A DNA stretch of 36,813 nt, taken from NCBI GenBank assembly GCA_014729675.1, contig WJJM01000054.1, forward strand, positions 1 to 36,813. Reading direction: 5' to 3'. Below the pieces are notes generated by a model. That model searched no databases and had not been told where the DNA came from. It saw only the letters and a list, made by a program, of their open reading frames with translations. Position 1 is the first letter of the stretch; each line of letters opens with the position of its first letter. Positions 8,861 through 17,262 of the stretch are shown piece by piece. Origin of the DNA: Candidatus Woesearchaeota archaeon. Its GTDB lineage: Archaea > Nanobdellota > Nanobdellia > Woesearchaeales > WJKL01. A program made the translations under genes and the position numbers.

Positions 8861-9152
8861 GCTTTAATATCCTGAGAAGTTCAATCTAAAATATTATATA
8901 ATTTGCATAGAATAATGAGTATATAAAAAGCAATATGATTTTCCAGAAAAAAGGATTTCAGATTAAGACAATCGAATTTCAATCCTTCGTATTTTATAGC
9001 CTAGTCAGCTTTGATAAACATGCAAATTATTCCGCAGTACGAACGGAAACCAGTTAATCTTTTTTACATAAGAATAGACGGGTATGAAAGAAGGTTATTA
9101 GTGCCTTAGTCATTCCACACGACTATAATATATGTTGTTTGCTCTCAATGTT

Positions 9153-9983
9153 TCAGGAACACCGTTTCCATTTATCGAGAAACTTACAACACGGGAATTT
9201 CCTCTGACAGGCCACCACAAAATCAGTAGCTCGGTCCATTGTCTGTCGATTCAAAGTGCAAACGTTTTGATCATCGGTAAGTCCATCACTTATCTGGCTA
9301 TTATTAATCGCAAGTAGTGCTACTGTGGATGCGACAGGGAAACTGACCAGTCTTATATTCGTATCGCGATCCCATTCAGCATATACTGGTCGGTCACTGG
9401 TTACAAATGGTTTGTCCAGAGTGGTGTTTAGTAGGTGCCATTTCCAATTCAGAAGTCGCTCTTGCATACTTTTAGTCCATATCCATATTCCCCCAAGTTG
9501 GTTTTGTTGAAGAAAGTTGTCGAAGGACATAGAGGGTTGCCCCATCATCTTAGACCATAATTCAATCAAATCTTGTATTTCTTTGCGCTTTTCGGAAGTA
9601 ATGCTATGTATGTATTTGTGCTCTGTAGTACGCAATATATCAGGCGAGCGTGCAGCGGTCAGCGCTATAAACAAAGCGATTGCGGACCTTTCATCTTTGT
9701 TTAGACATCGTCCTTGAGCCATCTTTTTCAATGCTGGAGCTGCGGGGTCTTCAACTTTGATTTTTAAGAATTGATCGAATTCATCAGTGCGCTTTCCAGC
9801 GTTGTTGAATACAGTAAAGAGATGAGAAAACCAACCAATACCTTTCGGAGATCGCTCCTCCCAGCGTCCATCCTTTCGAGTAAAGACATTGAGTTTGTTA
9901 GAGAATATCGGCTCCGCGAAATTCCGAAGATAGAATCGAGAGATGTAATGTTGACGACGTGCTATTTTCGACATATGGCACAA
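9153..9983 (-). CDS. DUF4238-family protein
   Basis: RRQHYISRFYLRNFA N-terminus and FVTSDRPVY motif typical of DUF4238; the probable start is one of the two Mets at the N-terminus. Confidence 0.8.
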   Translation of the reverse strand: MCHMSKIARRQHYISRFYLRNFAEPIFSNKLNVFTRKDGRWEERSPKGIGWFSHLFTVFNNAGKRTDEFDQFLKIKVEDPAAPALKKMAQGRCLNKDERSAIALFIALTAARSPDILRTTEHKYIHSITSEKRKEIQDLIELWSKMMGQPSMSFDNFLQQNQLGGIWIWTKSMQERLLNWKWHLLNTTLDKPFVTSDRPVYAEWDRDTNIRLVSFPVASTVALLAINNSQISDGLTDDQNVCTLNRQTMDRATDFVVACQRKFPCCKFLDKWKRCS

Positions 9984-10086
9984 AGTTTGTTAAGCTGTTT
10001 TTAGAAAAATATCTGTTGGGAATATGTATCAATATCAAAGTATAATACATCGGAATCACCTCCTGTCAATATGTAATTGTCAACCG

Positions 10087-10230
10087 TTAACCCAAGTTAT
10101 CCTTCTCCCACAGATCCTCAATACGATAATATTGTCTCATATCAGATAACGATTCAATCAAATACTCAACCTTTGTATCAATAGTCTTTACTCTTTCCAA
10201 GATTTCATCCAGTTTTTTTTCCATTTTCAT
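10087..10230 (-). CDS. Small coiled-coil protein, 47 aa, ATGA-coupled to the HerA-like gene
   Basis: MKMEKKLDEILERVKTIDTKVEYLIESLSDMRQYYRIEDLWEKDNLG; start ATG overlaps the upstream stop TGA. Confidence 0.6.
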   Translation of the reverse strand: MKMEKKLDEILERVKTIDTKVEYLIESLSDMRQYYRIEDLWEKDNLG

Positions 10231-12260
10231 CTTAACCATCCGGAGCCCTTGCATAAAACAACACGGGCTTCTTTCCCCTCAACATATTTCTTTATCACAT
10301 CCCCTTTCTTAAAATCAGCAACAAGAAGAGAGACAACAGGAACCTCAGCTGAAATGCATTTGTCAATATTTTTCTTCCAATTTGACCTGCCTGTCTCTAT
10401 CTCTACTGAAAACCGATTACCAGCCGAATCAACAGCAAGGAGATCAGCAAAGTGGCCGTTGGAAAGCTCAGCTTCTATTCTTACTTCTTTAAATCTCCCT
10501 GTTTGAAATAATGCTTTAACAGCTTTGAATTTGGCATTTTTATGCTCTATGCCTTCCTGCAATGTGTCATATTCGACTTCAAAGCCCATCTCATGCAGTT
10601 TTTCTACGCCTTTTCTTGTTAGCTGAAGTATCATCTTTTTTCTGCCAGTCCTGTTCGCAGCTAACTCAGATATACGTATGAGATTATTCTTTTCAAGCTC
10701 ATCACGGGCATTCTTCGCTTTTCTTACTGATATTCCAAGCCTTTTAATGTGATTTGTCATTGAACAATATTTATTCTTCATTATGTCTATCAATAGCATA
10801 TTCTGATAATTCCATCCTTCTCTTTTATCAGAAGGAATCAAAGGCTGTTTCTGGTTTCTTTTTTTCTCATTCTCTGAAGAAAACCCGGAATTTTTGCAGA
10901 AAATCCTGTAACGCCTTCTTATCTCCTCATCTGTGATATTCTCTGTCTTATTGGCAAAAGGAGTTATCTTTGACAAGAACGGGGATAATGTTTTCTTTTT
11001 GACTATGGCCTGCCCTACTTCCAGATTTCCCAGAAAATGCTTCTCATCAATATGCAAAAAATCAGAAGCATAGTTCATGTCCTTCCTGAACTTCAATCTC
11101 AAGCATATCAATGTATTGACATTTGCTGGAAATACATTGGATAATGTTGAAGGCATCTGATCTGCAACAATAAAACACATCCCCAGGGAACGCCCCATCC
11201 TTAACAGCTTCTCAGATACAGATTCAGCTGAATGCTCGTCTTTATGTATAAGGTTGTGGGCTTCTTCCAATACAACAAGAATATTCGGCTTGTTCTGCGG
11301 CAGCTCTCCTGAGCTTGTTTTCTGCATGAATGAGTGATACATCCACCAGTTGAAGTAATCTATGAAAAAACTCTTCTGATTGGAAGAGAGTGCATCCAGC
11401 TCAAATATTGTCCGTTTATCAAGTATTTTTTCAGGGCATTCCTGGCAGTCAAGCATCTTTCCAAGCTCGCCTGAAGCCAGCGCTTCAACAACCCTGAAAG
11501 TAGATTTGAACCAGTCTGTTTTTGTTCTTTTCTTGTATTTCGGATCTTCTGAGGCATCTTTTATCCATTTATAAACATGCTTGAATGTCGGATATTCTTC
11601 TTCTATGCCCTGCAATATGCCGTATTCCTTGTACAGCTCAAGAAGACAGGTGTTTAGGATGCTTATAACGCCTTCTCCAACATAAAATGCCTTTGCTATT
11701 ATATCTACTAATTGTTTTGCGTATTCTTCCGGGTGAGCTCCTGGAGGCGGTATCAATGGATTGAGCTTGAATGGAGCTGTCTTTGAATTTCCCAGCGTAT
11801 AGACAGAGAATTCATCTTTTATCTCAATGTCTGATAACAAAGTCCTGTGGGTCTGCTTCCAGTCAAATATGATGACAGGGATATCGGTTTTCAAGCACAC
11901 CTGCTTGACTATCCTGCCGATTGTTATGCTTTTTCCTGAGCCAGTGCTTCCTATGATTCCGATGTGCTTCAGGAGGTCTGCATCATCAAGGCCGAAATCT
12001 CCTGCATTCCAGCCAATATAATCAACATCTCCTATGCTGTATTCTCCTTTTGTCTTATAAGGAGAAGGCGGGGGCAGGATTATCTTATTTGCATCCAGGC
12101 TCGGCTCTATCTTCTGCATATACAGGCCTTTTATTATGGATTCTATCTCTTCTCTTCCTTTTCTGTCATCAAGCATGTACTGCCTGTAGAGCTTGTCGGT
12201 TTTCTGCTTTCCTATCACAGGAGCAAGCTTCCTGAGCATGTCTTTTACATCAGCTTCCAT
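10227..12260 (-). CDS. HerA/VirB4-like ATPase with winged helix and C-terminal restriction-endonuclease-like domain
   Basis: Walker A GSTGSGKS, IIFDWKQTH, Walker B LVVLEEAHN, wHTH (MTNHIKRLGISVRKAKNARDELEKNNLI), C-terminal HFADLLAVDSAGNRFSVEIETG. Confidence 0.85.
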   Translation of the reverse strand: MEADVKDMLRKLAPVIGKQKTDKLYRQYMLDDRKGREEIESIIKGLYMQKIEPSLDANKIILPPPSPYKTKGEYSIGDVDYIGWNAGDFGLDDADLLKHIGIIGSTGSGKSITIGRIVKQVCLKTDIPVIIFDWKQTHRTLLSDIEIKDEFSVYTLGNSKTAPFKLNPLIPPPGAHPEEYAKQLVDIIAKAFYVGEGVISILNTCLLELYKEYGILQGIEEEYPTFKHVYKWIKDASEDPKYKKRTKTDWFKSTFRVVEALASGELGKMLDCQECPEKILDKRTIFELDALSSNQKSFFIDYFNWWMYHSFMQKTSSGELPQNKPNILVVLEEAHNLIHKDEHSAESVSEKLLRMGRSLGMCFIVADQMPSTLSNVFPANVNTLICLRLKFRKDMNYASDFLHIDEKHFLGNLEVGQAIVKKKTLSPFLSKITPFANKTENITDEEIRRRYRIFCKNSGFSSENEKKRNQKQPLIPSDKREGWNYQNMLLIDIMKNKYCSMTNHIKRLGISVRKAKNARDELEKNNLIRISELAANRTGRKKMILQLTRKGVEKLHEMGFEVEYDTLQEGIEHKNAKFKAVKALFQTGRFKEVRIEAELSNGHFADLLAVDSAGNRFSVEIETGRSNWKKNIDKCISAEVPVVSLLVADFKKGDVIKKYVEGKEARVVLCKGSGWLR

Positions 12261-12720
12261 CTATACCACCTCTTCTCTCGGCCTGCCTGAACTCATCCAT
12301 AGCTTCAAGCAGATCATGCTGACTTCTTGAAACATCACTCCAGCATTTTATCTGCTCGTCTCTCTTCTGCTTTTCAAGAGAATGCAGGTCTGAATACATA
12401 GTAATTTTTGCCTTGTCCACGCTTGGTGAATATCCCCACGGCCAGTTCTTTTTCAGGTTGTCAATCTTACTGTCCACGCTGCATATTGAGTAATCAATCT
12501 CCGTCTGAAACTTCTCGCTCAGCTCTTTTCTTTGCTTTATCTCCTCTGAGAGTGAATCGACCCTGTATTTTAATGCCTCTGTCCTTCCTGCAAGTATGTC
12601 AAGAGAATCAGCAGGAGCAGGCTGAGGCTTTTCAAAAGCTTCAGTATGCCCTGCTCCGCTGTAGAGGTAAAATGGCTGAACATAATATTTCATAAATTCT
12701 GAATTGTCTTTTTGTTCCAT
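12250..12720 (-). CDS. Coiled-coil hypothetical protein, probable start MEQKDNSEF, operonic with the HerA-like ATPase
   Basis: Overlaps the HerA-like start by ~11 bp; heptad-rich (LDILAGRTEALKYRVDSLSEEIKQRKELSEKFQTEI). Confidence 0.6.
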   Translation of the reverse strand: MEQKDNSEFMKYYVQPFYLYSGAGHTEAFEKPQPAPADSLDILAGRTEALKYRVDSLSEEIKQRKELSEKFQTEIDYSICSVDSKIDNLKKNWPWGYSPSVDKAKITMYSDLHSLEKQKRDEQIKCWSDVSRSQHDLLEAMDEFRQAERRGGIDGS

Positions 12721-12808
12721 GTTACTACTATAGAATAGTGCAGGAATATAAAAATGTAATGGGGTATGTGTGGGGGAAAAGTAGTTGATTCCTTGCAAAT
12801 GGAGTTCT

Positions 12809-12823
12809 TTCCCGGGAATTCCC
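12809..12823. promoter_or_regulatory. Overlapping palindromes in a divergent promoter region, candidate operator
   Basis: TTCCCGGGAA (12809-12818) and GGGAATTCCC (12814-12823) between the divergent XRE gene and HerA operon. Confidence 0.4.
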
Positions 12824-12888
12824 ATTTTTCCCTTGACAAACCACAGAAATGAGGATATATTACCTAATAATATTATAAAAATGCGGAG

Positions 12889-13113
12889 TTGGTTATTATG
12901 ATCTCCCCCAAAATAGCAAGAGAAAAATTAGGTATTTTCAAAACACAGCTTGCTCGAGCAGCAAATCTCGACGTCAAAACGATTACAAAAATTGAAAAAG
13001 GACTGGCAGTTCGGAATGAAAGTTGCTCCAGATATTACATTGGATTACAGAAATTGAATCCTGATATCCAATGGATTTTCGAAAAAATAAAATGGCCTGC
13101 AAAAAAAAATTGA
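12889..13113 (+). CDS. XRE-family HTH regulator
   Basis: IAREKLGIFKTQLARAANLDVKTITKIEKGLAVRNESCSR is a typical HTH_3 pattern. Confidence 0.8.
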   Translation: MVIMISPKIAREKLGIFKTQLARAANLDVKTITKIEKGLAVRNESCSRYYIGLQKLNPDIQWIFEKIKWPAKKN

Positions 13114-13229
13114 CTTTATTCACGACCTCTATATAATATTCGTATTTGACTAGTGCTCACAGAAATTATATAAAGAAGGAAGTATTCCTTACTCAATAAA
13201 TGGGGAATCAAATCAGAGGAGAGAAAAAT

Positions 13230-13433
13230 ATGAGTTTAATGGATAAGTTACGTGAGCAAGGAGTAATTGGCGACGAGGTAATCTCTATCAAGGTTACAGA
13301 GGACTCTGAAGGGTATGAGGAATACCAAAAGATTTTGAAAAAAAAATATAATGATCTCGAAGCATATGAAGAAAGAAGAGTTCACGAGCAAAATGCTGCT
13401 TGGGCTGCAGCAAAAAATACATATATTGATTAA
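13230..13433 (+). CDS. Small hypothetical protein, probable start MSLMDKLREQG
   Basis: ORF 13200..13433; internal ATG preceded by a GGAGAG SD-like sequence. Confidence 0.5.
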   Translation: MSLMDKLREQGVIGDEVISIKVTEDSEGYEEYQKILKKKYNDLEAYEERRVHEQNAAWAAAKNTYID

Positions 13434-13486
13434 CCTACCTCTTCTCTTGAAAACCATTTTATTCTGGAGACGAAACTTTATTCTAA

Positions 13487-15106
13487 ATGTACACCCTTTA
13501 TTCTAATCAAAAGGAAAAAGCGCATCTTAGGTCTTCTCTATCTCTATTTAAATCATCATCCCCTGTAATTGATCAAATCATTGATATTATCGACAACAGT
13601 GCATCATGTTTACTTGAAGACAATTATTATGACAAAGACTTCCTCAGTTGTCATCAATATTTCTACTCAAGATCTAATTCAATTATACCTCATAGATGCA
13701 AGCGAATTCACTTCTTTGATAAAGAAATTCCAAATGAAAATTTAATATACAACAAAGATTTCTCTCGATATCAAGATAATTATATGGGATATACGATAAT
13801 AAATCCTATAGAAAATGGCAAGATTGGAAGAACATTAGTAAGGGGTGATAGCGACAATCACGAGTATTATCTGACGTGCAAACAAAAATATACAAGTTCT
13901 ATTGCAGGAACAGAGTTTAATATTAACTGTGCTCCGTTTATCCCTAAAGATAGAAATGTTATGATGTGCGCTCACGCCGCTTTATGGATGTATTTAAGAT
14001 TTCTTCATCATTTTTATCAAATTGGTGAGTTTCTACCATCCGAGATTGCGACCAATGTTTCCTCTTGTTTGGGCCAACAAGAATTCCCATCACAAGGTGC
14101 AACAATAGGCGAAATTGCTGAAGCATTAAAGTCTTTTGGATTGAAGGTTGGTTTGATAAGTGAAGAAAAGAGTAACCTATACTTTAAAAATAAGGAAGAT
14201 TTTATTTTTAACGCGGCCTATCCCTATTTAGAAGCAGGATTGCCGGTATATGCCACTGCAAGAAAGTACTTCATTTTAGAGAACAAGAAAAAACATGAAT
14301 GCGTAACTAAGAAACATTTAGAATGTAATCCCGCCATTCCTTACTTTCAAACCGGTCACGCTTTTTTACTAATAGGGCATGGAAAAATAAATAGACCTTC
14401 AAAAGAATCTCTTCAAGCCACCTTCAAATCATTGCAAGAATCCAAAGATCAACAGCATCATCCTTGTGTCGTAGAGTATTCGACCTTCATTAATCAGTTA
14501 ATAAAGCATGATGACAAGGATGGAATGTATTGCCCTGTCTCCTATAACATACAAGAGCCAGACCATAAGGATAAAAACTATGTGCTGTCTGAAATCGACT
14601 ATATGGTTATTGCACAACCAGAAAACGTTTCTGTAAATTCTGTTGAAGCATTAGCATACGCGAAAAGAGTAATAAAAGATATTGAACCAACAATTACGAG
14701 CAAAATTATCTCAAATAAAAATAACGATACTGCTTATATCAATCGAGAACTAAAAAGATTTTGTTCGTTAACTCAAAATGAAGCCTTAATAATCAGAATT
14801 ATTTTGACGAGTTCCAGGGAATACAAAAAACATATAAATCAATTGAGGTGTATGACCGATTCACTACGCAAATATTATCTTTCATTGAATATGCCAAAGT
14901 TCATTTGGGTTGCTGAGATATCACGTCTTCAAGATTTTTTTTCTGAAAATGTATGCGGAGAAATATTGATTGATTCCACAAAAGGAAGGCACAAAAACAA
15001 GAATCTAGCACTACATGTACCAGGGATTCTTTTTGAAAGCGATGAGGATATCAGTTTTATTAAAGATGACACATCCTACCCTATGATGATACGCCAATCA
15101 TATTAA
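13487..15106 (+). CDS. Papain/C39-like putative cysteine peptidase-fold protein
   Basis: Candidate Cys in NVMMCAHAALWMYLRFLHHF and candidate His in TGHAFLLIGHGK; the remainder is unassigned. Confidence 0.5.
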   Translation: MYTLYSNQKEKAHLRSSLSLFKSSSPVIDQIIDIIDNSASCLLEDNYYDKDFLSCHQYFYSRSNSIIPHRCKRIHFFDKEIPNENLIYNKDFSRYQDNYMGYTIINPIENGKIGRTLVRGDSDNHEYYLTCKQKYTSSIAGTEFNINCAPFIPKDRNVMMCAHAALWMYLRFLHHFYQIGEFLPSEIATNVSSCLGQQEFPSQGATIGEIAEALKSFGLKVGLISEEKSNLYFKNKEDFIFNAAYPYLEAGLPVYATARKYFILENKKKHECVTKKHLECNPAIPYFQTGHAFLLIGHGKINRPSKESLQATFKSLQESKDQQHHPCVVEYSTFINQLIKHDDKDGMYCPVSYNIQEPDHKDKNYVLSEIDYMVIAQPENVSVNSVEALAYAKRVIKDIEPTITSKIISNKNNDTAYINRELKRFCSLTQNEALIIRIILTSSREYKKHINQLRCMTDSLRKYYLSLNMPKFIWVAEISRLQDFFSENVCGEILIDSTKGRHKNKNLALHVPGILFESDEDISFIKDDTSYPMMIRQSY

Positions 15107-15128
15107 ATAAGATAGTATCCTTGCCCTT

Positions 15129-15938
15129 TTACTTGATCATTTCTTCCCCAGCCTCCCGAATAATACAATCCAATATCGCCTCACAATCTTTCAAAACAGA
15201 CATCAATGCCATTTCAGGCTTCATATTCATCTTCTTTGAATAATCCTGTATATATGCCCCAAAATTATTCATGCTATTTGATGTTTGCCCTCCATACACT
15301 GCGCATAAGCCCAAAGCGCATGCTTCTGCTGCAATCTCGCATCTTGCACCATTTTCAAGCATTCCAAGCCTGTCCTGCGCTGCATGAGCAAGCTCGTGAA
15401 AGAACACCTCTGCATCGTCTGATTTGAGTTTTATTACCTTTCCTGTAGAATACAAGCCCAGAGCGCCTCCAGGAACAGGAGCATACTCGACCTTTATCCC
15501 CCAAGCATCAGCCACTTTCTTCAGGTCAGGGTATTTCGCTTTTACAGGCTTCAAAGGCTCTCCTTCAGTATCCTCATACCTGAATACAGGAACACCCAAA
15601 AACCCAGCAAGAAACTTCTTCTCTTTCAATTCTCCTGTATCTTCATCCTCCTCTTTCCTGACAATATTTCGTGGAGCAAGTATCCAGACAGCTTTTGCGC
15701 CTTTTTTTACACGCCTTCCTGCATCTCTCCACTGCTTGATTCCTCTTGCATCTTCTGTGCCGCTTATAGCCATTATCAGATAGTTCGCCAGGCTCCAGGC
15801 ATCTGACGGCCTGCCTGTCTTTACTATATGGCATCCAATCCACCTAAAAGCAGTGCCTTTCTGAAAAGCATTTAGAAGACCCTGGATAGCTTTCTTTGCT
15901 CTTTCTGTGCGTGTGATTCTTTTTTTGTTTGATGTCAT
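15129..15938 (-). CDS. ardC: ArdC-like antirestriction protein, N-terminal ssDNA-binding domain plus zincin
   Basis: NYLIMAISGTEDARGIKQWRDAGRRVKKGAKAVWILAP (ArdC N-terminal domain) and EVFFHELAHAAQ zinc-protease motif. Confidence 0.88.
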   Translation of the reverse strand: MTSNKKRITRTERAKKAIQGLLNAFQKGTAFRWIGCHIVKTGRPSDAWSLANYLIMAISGTEDARGIKQWRDAGRRVKKGAKAVWILAPRNIVRKEEDEDTGELKEKKFLAGFLGVPVFRYEDTEGEPLKPVKAKYPDLKKVADAWGIKVEYAPVPGGALGLYSTGKVIKLKSDDAEVFFHELAHAAQDRLGMLENGARCEIAAEACALGLCAVYGGQTSNSMNNFGAYIQDYSKKMNMKPEMALMSVLKDCEAILDCIIREAGEEMIK

Positions 15939-15946
15939 TTGACATC
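15931..15946. promoter_or_regulatory. Palindrome overlapping the ardC start codon
   Basis: GATGTCA-TT-TGACATC, perfect 7-bp arms, overlapping the start ATG and adjacent to the SD GGAGGTG. Confidence 0.5.
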
Positions 15947-15974
15947 ACCTCCATTTGTTTTTTTGTGAGCTGTT

Positions 15975-16096
15975 GAAAACTCACTGAAATTCCTCTTCAG
16001 GTTGAGGGATAGATAATTTTTCAGGCGTCTAAACGAATGGAATATCGTGTAGCCGAAAAATTACTAAGACCTCAATCCTGAAAGGGATGAGTTTTC
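15975..16096. other. 122-nt long-stem inverted repeat
   Basis: GAAAACTCA(15975-15983)/TGAGTTTTC(16088-16096); TTCAGG+TTGAGG(15996-16007)/CCTCAA-t-CCTGAA(16070-16082); TAATTTTTC(16014-16022)/GAAAAATTA(16055-16063); GGC/GCC inside. Confidence 0.85.
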
Positions 16097-16220
16097 ATGA
16101 AAGCGGTGGAAAACAAATGGAGCAGATGGAAGACAGCAACACAAACACGACAGGACAGAAAAGAATATACCCTATCCATGCCTGATTAGCTTTTTATATT
16201 CAGAATATTCTTATTCAATA

Positions 16221-16418
16221 ATGACAAAAAATCATAATGTGAAGTTTCTTGTGTCAAAAGAGCAGTTTCAGAGGATCAAGCAGAATGCACGAGCAAGAGG
16301 CCATAAGACAGTCTCAGAATACCTGAGAAAACTTTCACTTGAAAAAGATATGGAAAGAGAACTATGGATCGATAAAATACTCTTGGATATTCACAATAAG
16401 GTGATGCAAAATGAATGA
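16221..16418 (+). CDS. Ribbon-helix-helix/MobC-like small DNA-binding protein
   Basis: KFLVSKEQFQRIKQNARARGHKTVSEYLRKLSLEKD is an RHH/mobilisation-protein-like pattern. Confidence 0.65.
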   Translation: MTKNHNVKFLVSKEQFQRIKQNARARGHKTVSEYLRKLSLEKDMERELWIDKILLDIHNKVMQNE

Positions 16419-16530
16419 AGATTTAGAGCCTGAAATTCCGGAGTGGATCAGGGAGATGAAGAATATTATAAATGCTATTTCTGAAGCAAACACCTACTCC
16501 TCAAAGGACAAATCTGATGCCAGAATGTAA
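16411..16530 (+). CDS. Small hypothetical protein, 39 aa
   Basis: MNEDLEPEIPEWIREMKNIINAISEANTYSSKDKSDARM; overlaps the RHH gene stop and the downstream start. Confidence 0.4.
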   Translation: MNEDLEPEIPEWIREMKNIINAISEANTYSSKDKSDARM

Positions 16531-17254
16531 ATTATGCCTTGAGAAAGTCGATAAACTATGCAATTCCCATATTATTCCGGAGTTTTTCTATAAACCGATC
16601 TATAATGACCAGCACAAGTTATTTCCAATCGATTTGAATAAAATTAAAATTAATAAAATACAGAAAGGACTTCGTGAATATTTGCTCTGCAAATCATGCG
16701 AGTCAAAGTTTAATCGATATGAGAATGTTGTAAATAAAATAATTTATACTGACAAGTTAACATCTGAAAGAGACGAGCCATTTTTTATCATCAATGATTT
16801 TGACTATCATAAATTTCGTTTCTTTCAATTGTCAATCCTCTGGAGAATTGGCGTTTCATCATTATCAATGTTTTCTGATGTAAAACTTGGACCGCATCTT
16901 GAGATACTGAGGAATTCGCTTTCTGAAGAACGTTTGTGCCCATATAATCAATATGGTTGCATATTGACTGCATGCAGGCATGAAGGTAAACATAAAATTG
17001 ATTTTATTGATTCTCCTGAGAAACTAAGTATTATCGGAGGGCATAAAGCATACAGGCTTGTTTTCGGCGGTTTTGTTTGGACTTTCGTAGTTTCAAGCAA
17101 GAATCATCCTATACATGAAACCTATGAGTATATGTTCCTTAGACCCAGTCATCTACTGATATTTAACAAAGAAATCAAAGATATGGAATTCATTAATGAG
17201 ATAGCTCCAGACTTCAAGAAAATATTAGATGAAAATCCTGGTCTTTACAAATGA
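16517..17254 (+). CDS. HNH/zinc-finger-type putative nuclease
   Basis: Probable start MPECKLCLEKVDKLCNSHIIPEFFYK...LLCKSCESKFNRYENVV; two CxxC pairs around SHIIPE. Confidence 0.55.
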   Translation: MPECKLCLEKVDKLCNSHIIPEFFYKPIYNDQHKLFPIDLNKIKINKIQKGLREYLLCKSCESKFNRYENVVNKIIYTDKLTSERDEPFFIINDFDYHKFRFFQLSILWRIGVSSLSMFSDVKLGPHLEILRNSLSEERLCPYNQYGCILTACRHEGKHKIDFIDSPEKLSIIGGHKAYRLVFGGFVWTFVVSSKNHPIHETYEYMFLRPSHLLIFNKEIKDMEFINEIAPDFKKILDENPGLYK

Positions 17255-17262
17255 TCTATATT

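Noticed and set aside
797-10101. Integron attC interpretation of the GTTAAC sites
   Set aside because: GTTAAC does not fit the GTTRRRY core, no paired R''/R' sites with attC folding were found, and no integron-type integrase is present; kept only as unexplained sites.
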